NCBI GenBank assembly: GCA_019096065.1
Contig: JAGUCH010000004.1
Location: 8,060,001-8,124,000, forward strand
DNA: 64,000 nucleotides
Direction of reading: 5' to 3'
Source of the DNA: Paracyclopina nana
Taxonomy: Eukaryota; Arthropoda; Copepoda; Cyclopoida; Cyclopettidae
Shown one piece after another: positions 53,995-64,000 of this stretch; position 1 is the first letter of the stretch, and each line of letters opens with the position of its first letter. The position numbers and the translations under genes were made by a program. The notes below the pieces were generated by a model that saw only the letters and a list, made by a program, of their open reading frames with translations, did not search any database and had not been told where the DNA came from.

Positions 53995-56440
53995 TTACCT
54001 CAGACTGCTCAAAGCTCAGCACTGGGCTTTCTTGTTTACTTAATTGGCTGCTGAAACATAGGAAACAAATTGCTGAGCCAGCAAAATTGCTTTAAAGCAA
54101 TGAAAATTAGCTGAGTTGGATATGAAGTACATAGTGGCTCAGTTTAATATGCAGTTTCAGGATATGACCAGATTTTTTACCTCAGGCTGCTCAGGGCTCA
54201 GCACTGCACTGGAGGTAGCATGTTTACTTAAAAGACGCTGAGACAGGGGAAACTAATCAATGAGCTAGCAAAATGGCTATGAAACAATGAAAGTTAGCTA
54301 ATCTTACGCCATTTCCAAAACAGTAAATTGTTTTCAAATCTGACAACTCAGCGCTGAGATATTGGCGTTACAATTTGAGCTCAGTCCAAGTTTGCACTGG
54401 TTTTTCTCCTGCCTAGAGTCAGAATGCTGAGTTGGCTCTGAAGCACAAAGTGGCTCAGTTTTATGTGTGGTTTCAGGATATGACCAGATTTTTTACCTCA
54501 GGCTGCTCAGGGCTTAGCACTGGAGGTAGCATGTTTACTTAATAGACTGCTGAGACAGGGGAAACTTATCACTGAGCTATCAAAATGGCTATTAAGTAAT
54601 GAAAGTTAGCTAATCTCATCCTTATTCCAAAACAGTAAAATGTTTTCAAATCGGTCAACTCAGCGCTGAGATATTGGCGTTACAATTTGAGCTCAGTCCA
54701 AGTTTGTACTGGTTTTTTCTCCTGTCTAGAGTCAGAATGCTGAGTTGGCTATCAAGCACAAAGTGGCTCAGTTTTATGTGTAGTTTAAGGATATGATCGG
54801 ATTTTTCACCTCAGGCTGCTCAGGGCTCAGCGTCGGAGCTAGAATGTTTACTTTATAGACTGCTGAGACAGGGGAAACTTATCACTGAGCTAGCAAAATT
54901 GCTATGAAGCAATGAAAGTTAGCTAATCTTACGCCATTTCCAAAACAGTAAATTGTTTTCAAATCTGACAACTCAGCGCTGAGATATTGGCGTTACAATT
55001 TGAGCTCAGTCCAAGTTTGCACTGGTTTTTCTCCTGCCTAGAGTCAGAATGCTGAGTTGGCTCTGAAGCACAAAGTAGCTCAGTTTTTCATGTAGTTTCA
55101 GGATAAGACAAGAATTTTCACCTCAGGCTGCTCAGGGCTCAGCAATGGAGCTAGCATGATTACTTAATAGACTGCTGAGACAGGGGAAACTTATCACTGA
55201 GCTAGCAAAATGGCTATGAAGTAATAAAAGTTAGCTAATCTTATGCCATTTCCAAAACAGTAAATTGTTTTCAAATCGGACAATTCAGCGCTGAGATATT
55301 GGTGTTACAATTTGAGCCTGGTCAGAGTTTGCGCTGGTTTTTTCACATGCCTAGTGCCAGAATACTGAGTTGGCTCTGAAGCACAAAGTGGCTCAGTTTT
55401 TCATGTAGTTTCAGGGTATGACCTGATTTTTTACCTCAGGCTGCTCAGGGCTCAGCACCGGAGCTGGCAGGTTTACTTAATAGGCTGCTGAGACAGGGTA
55501 AGCTAATCACTGAGCTAGCAAAATGACTATGAAGTAATGAAAGTTAGCTAGTCTCATGCCATTTCCAAAACAGTAAATTGTTTTCAAATCGGTCAACTCA
55601 GCGCTGAGATATTGGCGTTACAATTTGAGCCTGGTCAGAGTTTGCCATGGTTTTTTCACCTGCCTAGTGCCAGAATACTGAGTTGGCTCTAAAGCACAAA
55701 GTGGCTCAGTTTTATGTGTAGTTTCAGGATATGACCTGATTTTTCACCCCAGGCTGCTCAGAGCTCAGCACCGGAGCTGGCATGTTTACTTAATAGGCTG
55801 CTGAGACAGGGTAAGCTAATCACTGAGCTAGCAAAATGACTATGAAGTAATGAAAGTTAGCTAGTCTCATGCCATTTCCAAAACAGTAAATTGTTTTCAA
55901 ATCGGTCAACTCAGCGCTGAGATATTGGCATTACAATTTGAGCCTGGTCAGAGTTTGCGATGGTTTTTTCACCTGCCTAGTGCCAGAATACTGAGTTGGC
56001 TCTGAAGCACAAAGTGGCTCAGTTTTATGTGTAGTTTCAGGATATGACCTGATTTTTTACCTCAGGCTGCTCAGAGCTCAGCACCGCAGCTGGCATGTTT
56101 ACTTAATAGGCTGCTGAGACAGGGTAAGCTAATCACTGAGCTAGCAAAATGGCTATGAAGTAATGAAAGTTAGCTAGTCTCATGCCATTTCCAAAACAGT
56201 AAACTGTTTTCAAATCAGACAACTCAGCGCTGAGAAATCTCAGTTACAATTTGAGTCTGGTCAGAGTTTGCGATGGTTTTTTCACCTGCCTAGTGCCAGA
56301 ATACTGAGTTGGCTCTGAAGCACAAAGTGGCTCAGTTTTTCATGTAGTTTCAGGATATGACCTGATTTTTTACCTCAGGCTGCTCAGGGCTCAGCACCGG
56401 AACTGGCATGTTTACTTTATAGACTGCTGAGACAGGGGAA
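53995..56440. repeat. Right arm block C, 313-bp tandem satellite
   Basis: Units start with acctcaggctgctcagggct at about 54182, 54496, 54809, 55121, 55433, 55747, 56059 and 56372. That is about seven full units plus a truncated one at about 54000. Period is about 313 bp. Each unit carries ttacaatttgagc, actcagcgctgaga, a palindromic-looking cagcgctg, and tttccaaaacagtaaa. Units are highly alike, indicating recent amplification or homogenisation. Confidence 0.92.
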
Positions 56441-56974
56441 ACCAAAATAAACACGAAAATGGCAATTTTGAGGCATAATACTGGAATTTTTTGAAAAAGT
56501 TGATAAAATAACATTTGTAGAGCTCGGGCTGGGATTTCCAAAACTGTCTCCATGTGATGTATCTCACCAGAGTTGGAGCACTGAGGTTTTGCTTAAAACC
56601 AAAGGACAACTGAGATAAAGGCAACTTTCTTGTACGCTGCATTTTGACGACTTTTTTGGGCTCAAATTAAATGGCATGTTGAGGCAGTTGCAATGGTGCC
56701 AATATTACATTTTATTAAGGTTCCTACAATGAGCTATGGCTAATTCAACAATTGGACCTCAATTACTGGGGCTGCTCCCTAATAAACACGAAAATGGCGA
56801 TTTTGAGGCACTAGAATGGACTTTTTTGAAAAAGTTCATAAAATATCATTTGTAGAGCTCGGGCTGGGATTTCCAAAACTGTCTTTGGTTTTGCTCTAGG
56901 CCCAAGGACGACGGAGAAAATTGCAACTTTCTTATGCGCCGCATTTTGACGACTTTTTTGGGCTCAAATTAAAG
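56441..56974. repeat. Right arm block B, two inverted copies
   Basis: Copies at about 56448-56672 and 56780-56968, containing atttgtagagctcgggctgg and tttgacgacttttttgggct. Mirror partners of 50693-51190. Minus-strand frames here are shadows. Confidence 0.85.
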
Positions 56975-57107
56975 GGCGCGCTGCCCCGATCCCAAATATG
57001 CGCTTACATCGCGGAAAAGTTACGTAACGGCAAAGTTACCGCCATTTTAGTCCGTATGTATATGTGGTACTTTTTTCGCTCCGTGCTCGCACTCACGAGT
57101 CATCCCC
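56975..57107. repeat. Right terminal inverted repeat (block A)
   Basis: Ends ttcgctccgtgctcgcactc, acgagtcatcccc. Complement of 50563-50692. Confidence 0.88.
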
Positions 57108-59600
57108 TTTTGCAGGATATTGTTTAGAATAATCGAATTTGTTTTGGAATTAATAGTAACATATATATTTTTACTCTCTTTTGCTTTCACCTAGTTGAAG
57201 AGACCTGCTTTCTTTTTATTGAAGAAAGGCCTTCAAAGATGGCGCTGATTCCAAAGTGCTTTAGAATTGCAATCAAGATTAACAGGCTAGTGGCATAAAA
57301 TATATGAATGACTTTAAAAAACCTGGTAATTGACGTTTTGTGTATGCATTTTCTAATCTGTTTTGCCTCCGGCTTGCACTCTTTAAAAAATTATTGTTAT
57401 TTACCGTACCCGCGCTAATTTAGGTCCATTCGAAATTAAGGCTCAGTTCACCTGAATTGGAGCTGAATCTGTATCATAATTTTTTTTTACAAAAAAAAGT
57501 GTAAACTGATGGATTTTTTGCCTTGCCTGAAATTATGACTTAACTTTACTTCTAGCATATAATTTCAGACTAAAATGTCACCTAAGCTGCGACTTCAAAT
57601 TGGCAAATATCGTAATTTTTGCTCCAAATTAGGCCGCGAATTTTTTTGTAATTTTTTAGGCAACTACTTTTTCATTACTAAAGCCTATTTGCATACCATC
57701 AACACCAGTTTTTTCCTGACTAGTGACTACTGACTACTTGCATCTGCTGCTGTTAAACTAGAAGCTTCTCAATTTGTCGAGTTAAGTATTGAACTTATCA
57801 TGATTTCGAGAAGCCTAATAAAGAAGAGTATTAAAAAGTCTCTATACACATTGGCGATCCTAGGCACTGCGTGAAGCGTGAAAACCTTTGTGTTTTGAGA
57901 CACATTGAACTCTTGCTTTAAAATACTCATAGAATCAGCTCTTTCTTGCTTATTAAAACCAATTTTTTAGCTAGCTTTTTGCAGGACTTGAGTTAGGGTG
58001 AACCTATTTGCTGCCAATCATCATTAAATTAAAGGCCTCCAAAAGCGAATAAATGATAACTTTGCCTTTTTTTCAACACAAGTTCACATCAGCGCCATCT
58101 ATGTTGCCATTTGGGCATTAAAAGTAGTGAGCTTTTGTAACAAGCTCAAAATGTTTTTTGCGAATAAATGTCTTCATCTGCGTTTTCTTATGAGGCTTTT
58201 AAGAAATAAGACACTAAAATATATGACAAAATTCCTTATTAACCTTATATATAATAGCAGCTTGGTGAGTTGAAGCATCTGGTTTCAACGAGAAAGCTGA
58301 GAAAGCCCATTTATTCAAGGGTTTCTATTTTAATTGTTACAAGCTATAAAAAGCACTGCTTTGCTGATTATTTCCCAATTTTGTTAAGAAAAACTTTATT
58401 TTGAGAAAATCATTTTCTTCAAAGCAAGTTTGATTATTCAATCTTTCGAATTTTGGGCTGACATTGTCCCTCTGGTGACCTTTTGCTTAAACTAAAAAGG
58501 GAAAGCTGTGTATGCCCTACTCCTTTTAAGAAAAGGCCTTTCACTTATTTGTGTCAATTTGTTTGTGCCAATTTTTTGTGAATATGCTTTTTATGATTGA
58601 ATCAGTAACAAGCTACATTTAAAGAATATTGATTTGATTAAAGTTTTGTGGCTTAAAAATTGTTAATTTTTGCATCAATTGCACCATAAAAATGTGTGAA
58701 CTTGACAAGGGGATTTCTAATCACATAATTTCACATAGTGTACATAAAGTACAATTGTCTGTAGTTTTACTTTGAAAAATATAAAGCCATGCTGTCAGTT
58801 CGTTAGCAATCTGCAAGACAGGTCCAGAATGACTAAATATACTCATTTTGCCAGACTTAATTGATCACTAATTGTAGCATTATGAACCTTTATAATAGCC
58901 GAAAGTTCTCATTGCTAAATTTACTTACATGTTGTTCACCAGATCTGAAAGCTCCTTAAAATTAAATAAGCTCAGGAAAGAAAAATATTTTAGAATTTTC
59001 CCAAAATGGGAAAGTGGCCCTACAAAATCTTATTTGTTGGGAGAGCTAAATATCTGGAAATAATGTTAAAGTTAATTCTGACTTTTTTGTTTACTAGAAT
59101 GTGAAATTAGCATAAGCAAAAAGAGTTTGAGCAAGTCCAGAAGCTTTGCTGAATTCCTGCACTTTTTCACCTGCCTCAATTCAGACTGGAGGTGTTCTCA
59201 CATCAAAGGCAAGAAAAAAGGATTGCTTTCAGCAGGAAGTCTTGCCAAATGTAAGCACGCTTGCAATAGGTTCCAATTTGTGGCTATGGTAAAGATATTT
59301 TCTGCATGAAGCTGCTGAGTGACTGAGGCAGATTTCAAAAAGTGTGTCAACTTCTGCGCTGACTTGCTTTTAATCAGTAACTCATTAATTGGCTGTCGTA
59401 ATGCTATGCGCTACATTTTTGCATTAAAGATGTTATCAAGCTACACTTTATAATTGGCATTTCAGCTGATGTTTCACATCTTCCACAGCCAAATATATTA
59501 GAAGTACTTTTAAAATATCTTAATTCGACATTGCAACCTTTGGGCTCATAAAAATTGCTTTATCAAAGATTTGGTTTGGATTAAACATATCTGATGCACC
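57108..59600. other. Non-coding region right of the foldback element
   Basis: No convincing exon. agatggcgctgat (57238-57250) and its exact complement atcagcgccatct (58089-58101) form an isolated 13-bp inverted pair about 0.85 kb apart, which could bound a small element. The 60-codon frame at 59127 lacks any domain. Confidence 0.45.
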
Positions 59601-59649
59601 CATGCTTTGAAAACCATTGGCTATCTTTGTTTGTGTGTTGTATTTTTGA

Positions 59650-59763
59650 GCTACTCCTTTTCCCCACTGTGGCTATTTGCTCAGAGGAAGTTTAGTTGAT
59701 AGTGAGCCACTGAGAGAGTAAGAGTGTTTTCTTCTATGAGTGAGCCTTGACAAGCTTTGCTAG
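59650..59763 (+). other. Candidate non-coding 5' exon of the 62.7-kb gene
   Basis: The stretch ends in a consensus donor, ttgctag|gtaagt (exon end 59763), with no ATG-initiated long frame before it. The coding exon at 62734 begins at an acceptor just 4 bases before its ATG, so a non-coding upstream exon is needed; this is one candidate. The start is unresolved. Confidence 0.25.
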
Positions 59764-62733
59764 GTAAGTCCACCCAAAAAAATGCCTTTTCTTTGTTTCC
59801 ATTTGCAGTTACCATAATGCAAGACTCAAGGAGAATTTATGAGTGTATTCTTTTTATTTTCTAGTAGTAGCACATTTCTCCTTGTTAGGAGCTCCAGCTT
59901 TGATCTGACATTCCCCAGACTGACTAGGGGGAAATAAAGTCTCTTTTTTAGCTGCTATCTATTATTGGCTACTGCTAGTGGCATGACTCAGCCTTTTCGA
60001 GCTGATAACATGCCATTTCTTAATAAGGTAGGCCTCAAAAAGACAATCATGAATCAGAGATTATGAATGGTCATCAAAGCATGGGTTTCCTTCCTATATT
60101 TTCGTCAATTCAAATCTTCACAAGAGTATTTTTTATGACTGGCAAGGTTATTCTTATCGCTAAATTATGCTCAACAAAAGTTACTGCTTTCTCATATTTT
60201 TAAGCTATATATTTTTTATTTACAACCTCATAAAACTAAATAAATCATAGCTTTTTAAGAAGCATCGTGCCTTTACTTTCTGTAAGACGCCGATTGCAAA
60301 GTCACAAGTTAAAAACAAGTCTAGACAAAAGTTTTCATCCCTTGGGAATCTGCAGAAGCAATCTAACTTTAATAAGCAGTTAACTTCGCTACCACTGTTG
60401 ATGGTTGTAATTATATACTTCGCAGTATATGCTCTAAAACTGCAGCAAAGTGGATTTTGCAGCTAGCTTATTGCAAAAGGGGGCTTTGTGTGGTTCAATT
60501 CAAAACAACAACTACAAAAGCTGAATGCTGTTATTGTGTGTGGCTTTATTCATGCTCTGCTAACTTTCATTATAAAACAATTAAGAAAGTTGACCTGGGG
60601 GTTTCTGGCATTAAGACAATGGCACCATGCTGCTGTTGTTGTCCATTTGATGCAAAATCAGCTGTGCAGTGGCACTACTTGGTCTTTGAGCAAACTTCAT
60701 TTTGTCAAAGTGGCCTCTTGAGAAATGATGAACAGCAATTTCAGCCATCTGCAGATAAAAAACAACAGCAAGAAAAGGAAGGAATTTGTGTAATTGCTTT
60801 CTCCTTTCATCCTTCAAAGTACTACTTTTTCACCATCTCTGCTATTTTGTGCTGTTGAAAGTAGACTTATTTCATGTGGCTTTTTATTGAATGTAGCCAT
60901 AGAGCTAGGTAATTCATTTTTATGGCGAAAATATTTGCCTTCTCCTCCTGTGCAAATAAGGGAAAGCCTTGCTTCTACTTTGCCTTACGATTTTTAACAT
61001 AGTTTCCAAAAAAGCCAAAATTGGCTTTCCTGACATCTAAGGATGCATTTTTGTTTTATTATCATAGTTCTTTAGGTGGAAATGTTTCTTATAATCAATT
61101 TGTAAAGGGAAAGGCAATTTTCAATGAAATAAAACTTTAGCTTTCTTAGTACTTTTCAAAGCTATAAATAGACCTTAGCTTGCCTTTGCTAAAGAATGTG
61201 AGACCAAGCTGAGCTTGGTATTTTGGTGGGGAAGAAAAGCAATAAGTTCGTGACCTAGTACAAAGTTAAGTAAGGTCAACACAGTGGGGGAAAATAATGG
61301 CATTACCTCTCTCAACTCTTGAATCTATGTAACTTTTCCCATTGAATTGGGACCACTGTGCATGCCATGTGCAAAAAAAGAGTTAACCCACTTACACTCT
61401 TGACCAGTGTGTTTCCCAATGAGAGCAAAAAGAGAAACACTCTTTTTAAAAATGGAGAATAATGTGATGAAAAAGCCAAAAGTTCTCAATTTCCCCTGGG
61501 AAACTGATTGACTGCAGTAGTAACAGATCGAAAAAGTTATGGCTATAGGGATTATTGGGGGAATTTTTCCCCTCTGTGGAAGTGAATTATTGGAAGCCTC
61601 TTTTTATGTCAGGGGGTTACCAGATTGGCTTTTCTTGTCTATAAGAAAGCCACTACTTTCAGATAAGTTGTTTTATTTTTAAGCTATTATTTCATGATGT
61701 TTTGAAAAATTATCTTATACACAGCATTTTGCCACTATTTTGGTGTAAAATCTGCTAGTTAATTTGGCATTTTTGGTCAATTTTTGATTTGGAGACTAAA
61801 AACGGATTTAAGTGTTGAATTGGACTTAAGGTACAAATAATACTTTAATTTGGCACTTTTTGCAAGTATTTGGCTTGTATGGAAGCAAAGTTGTCCTAAT
61901 GGTTGATCCACTCCATAAAAAGCAAAGATTTGTGCATAAAAAGAGGAACTGACATTCACTGTGTTTTTTTTGTATCCAAAAGGAAAAGAAAGTTGCATTG
62001 AGGAAAAGCAGTAATACTATCTGCTTGAGTACTTGTCAAATAAGGGAAACCTCACTGCACCAGAAAGATATAGAGGCAAAAAATGAAAGGAGAAAATGGG
62101 AAAACTATTATCCCATCACATTCACACACACCTTTGCTCATACCAAAAGTGGGCCAAGCAACCATCAGAATACAGATACAATTGTGGGTCATAAATATGG
62201 ACCTAGCCCTAAAAATGAGGCTGAAACTATTTCTGCATGGAGTAATCAGTTTATTTACTTCAACAACTAAAAAAGGAGCCAAACATCAAGTGTAGCTCAG
62301 AAGTTTGACTACAATTGACAAAAATTTTCATCAATGGACTAAATAAGGTCTGAATTGACCAAATGGCCAAATTTGAAAGCCATGGGTCAAAATAGCCATT
62401 TATAGGAATGACTACTTCAGGCCAAAATGAAGATAATACATAGCAAAAACTAGCATAAGTAATGTCTTTTATGGCATTAAAATGTATGTTAGAATATATT
62501 TAGAAAATTTGGAGCAAGCACAGTTAGGTCTTGAAATATGTAGAACTTTTAGGTCAAAAGAGGCCAGCATGTTTGAGAAATGCACCAGAGTGAGATGCAG
62601 TGCATCATTAGTGAAACTATATATTCATGGAAAGCTGTTGTGGTGGTGTGTGTGACACCCTTATGACATTATGACTCCCTTGGGACTCTGGCAACACCAA
62701 CCAAGATATCCACTTAGAGTAATTATTTTGCAG
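59764..62733. other. Probable intron or intergenic stretch
   Basis: Open frames at 60457-60858 (Cys-rich, CCCCCPFDAKS) and 62083-62295 have no recognisable domain or splice support. Another ggttaccagat word lies at 61616. Nothing else supported. Confidence 0.4.
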
Positions 62734-62737
62734 AACC

Positions 62738-63031
62738 ATGGCAGTGGACTTGAGTGTGACCCCCTTTCTCAGGTGGAAAAAGGCCAGAAGGTTCAGCAGC
62801 TCCCTTGGCCCTTTGCCTGGCCTTTTTGCCTCACCAGCCAGCCATAAATCCCTTGGGGAATTCGTGAGGCCTCGAAAGCTTGACCTGGTGCTCCAGGTTT
62901 ACCCTGAGGACATGCCCTTGGCCACATTCTGCCACATTGACCCCAATCACATAGCCATTGAGGATGAGGCCTTGAGGGAAAAGGTCATTGTGGCCTTGCA
63001 TGCAGCCAGAGCCTCCTGTTGCTTAGATCAG
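62738..63031 (+). CDS. First coding exon of an unrecognised gene (continues beyond)
   Basis: The exon opens at acceptor ttattttgcag|aacc (62733/62734). The ATG is at 62738 (aaccATGGC, strong context), followed by 98 codons to the donor gatcag|gtaatt (63031, phase 0). Codon use is more GC-rich than the surroundings. The peptide is basic and Ser-rich at first (RWKKARRFSSSLG), then more ordered (LDLVLQVYPEDMPLATFCHI and EDEALREKVIVALHAARASC), suggesting a folded segment with a final helix. I do not recognise the family. No good continuation exon was found before the window end. Confidence 0.5.
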
Positions 63032-64000
63032 GTAATTGTCACTGCAGGCCGACAGATGGCTCTCTTACTTACTAAGTAAAATTAGAAAGCCCTCTATCAC
63101 TCAAGTGTTGAACTTCTAGAGTCTTTTTTTTACATTAGACCTCATGAATATTTAGATTGGAAAGGCTGCTTTTTTCCCTTTCATAAGATGTTGAAGTGAT
63201 GATATGAAATGAGCCACTTCCGGTTCACCCACGTGGTTTTTTGTTTACACTTTTTCAATATGCAAATGGTGGTCTCAAGAGGTTTTTCCTTTCAACCTTC
63301 TGATTTATGGATAAGCTTTTGAAATTTTGCCTTTAGCTATATATTTGTGTGTGGCCTTGTGACCTTTCTGCTCTTGCATAAGCCTTCCATTTCCTGTGAG
63401 AGAGCAAGGCTAATTAAAAGTTCAATATTTGGCTCGTTATTACTGCGTCACGTCTTTGTCAATGTACCATTTCATGCGAACATCCATACTGGAAAGTACA
63501 TAACCTATCAGTTGAGTACTTTCCTTTTTTGGGTTCATGGCCTATCAGATGGCTCAATATGTGATCATATGAGAGAGAAACCCATAGCAGGAAAAAGCAC
63601 GAGGTTAAAAGACTTTTGCTTTGGTTTTTTTTTTGATATCAACCACACTAGCTGTGATGTCAAATCACGTAAAAATTGGCATTGCTTTTGTTCTTTTGCA
63701 AGGCTTATGCAAGCTTCTGCTTAAGGACCGACATTTATGTTGACGTTACCTGTTACATGGTTGGTAAATATGTCTAAAGCTGCTTGCTCATTACAACAGT
63801 TAACACATCATGATTGGGAAACGTCTCAAATTTGAACATTATGCTATTAATTGGTTCCACTTGTGTATCATTATAAGACCTAATGATCGAAATCTAAAAT
63901 TGGGTGAGCTCAAGTCATCGTTTACTACTGTGTAAAGAAATCAATATCTGATTTCACCCATGATTATACCTGTTTATCATGGCCAAAATGGCATGGCAGA
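63032..64000. other. Probable intron after the 62.7-kb exon
   Basis: Contains an ACTTCCGG (63218) close to CCACGTGG (63230), like the patch at 23.3 kb. The frame 63347-63724 lacks domain features. No further exon is assigned. Confidence 0.4.

Larger units (their letters stand above)
50563..57107. mobile_element. 6.5-kb modular foldback element
   Basis: The ends are inverted: ggggatgactcg, then gagtgcgagcacggagcgaa on the left, and the complement ending in cgagtcatcccc on the right. Inward, both arms carry the same ordered blocks in mirror orientation. (A) terminal CG-rich block; (B) ~190-bp block with agcccgagctctacaaat, two copies per arm; (C) a ~313-bp unit rich in gctgag; (D) short tttgccctt repeats; (E) gtcgac repeats. 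The inner zone holds a MITE. Flanks are TTT on the left and TTTT on the right, so a short target duplication is possible. No transposase or other protein-coding ORF is seen. Inverted repeats made of tandem blocks recall the Drosophila foldback (FB) class, but no sequence relation is claimed. It sits between ADAT3 and the unknown exon at 62.7 kb. Confidence 0.8.

Noticed and set aside
60457-60858. 133-codon Cys-rich ORF
   Set aside because: No domain, poor start context, no splice sites, and composition like the surrounding non-coding DNA.
63347-63724. 125-codon ORF after the 62.7-kb exon
   Set aside because: No fitting splice acceptor in phase was evident and the peptide has no domain features.

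Overview
This is an AT-rich, repeat-rich nuclear window from an animal, most likely an arthropod. Genes are split by GT-AG introns. The five recognisable genes are metazoan: a NOX5-type NADPH oxidase, a CCCH/SR-rich protein, the axonemal protein DRC2/CCDC65, a TMEM130-like PKD membrane protein, and the tRNA deaminase subunit ADAT3. The NOX5 length and layout (about 1,284 aa with a long N-terminal extension) recall arthropod Nox. DRC2 implies that the organism makes motile axonemes, for example in sperm. I could not identify the species.

Layout. (1) 1-3.6 kb: upstream sequence, a CG-rich duplicated fragment, a 21-bp minisatellite and a CpG-rich promoter-like block. (2) 3.6-39.0 kb, + strand: one large gene for NOX5. 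I reconstruct 13 coding exons whose phases all match and whose lengths sum to a multiple of three. Two small N-terminal exons (3.6 and 7.8 kb) are separated from the catalytic part (28.6-39 kb) by a 20-kb intron. That intron is a mosaic of at least ten unrelated short-unit tandem arrays, with one small palindromic transposon and a possible internal promoter. A second short-TIR transposon lies in intron 1. (3) 39.25-43.8 kb, - strand: a six-exon gene for a 1,407-aa protein with an SR-like serine/arginine tract and a CCCH zinc finger, converging on NOX5. (4) 44.3-49.5 kb, + strand: DRC2 (divergent from the CCCH gene, about 0.5 kb apart), then the TMEM130-like gene and intronless ADAT3. (5) 50.56-57.11 kb: a 6.5-kb giant inverted-repeat (foldback-like) element. 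Each arm is a series of tandem-repeat blocks in mirror order, a small palindromic MITE sits inside, and no transposase is visible. (6) 57.1-64 kb: mostly non-coding, with one convincing spliced coding exon of an unrecognised gene at 62.73-63.03 kb that probably continues past the window.

The genes do not form a pathway. NOX5 would make superoxide under calcium control. DRC2 and perhaps the CCCH gene share a bidirectional promoter and may share germline/testis expression. ADAT3 works with ADAT2 in A-to-I wobble editing of tRNA. The most unusual features are the modular foldback element, the two related palindromic MITEs with 3-bp flanking duplications (10.2 and 52.4 kb), and the mosaic of minisatellites filling the NOX5 introns.
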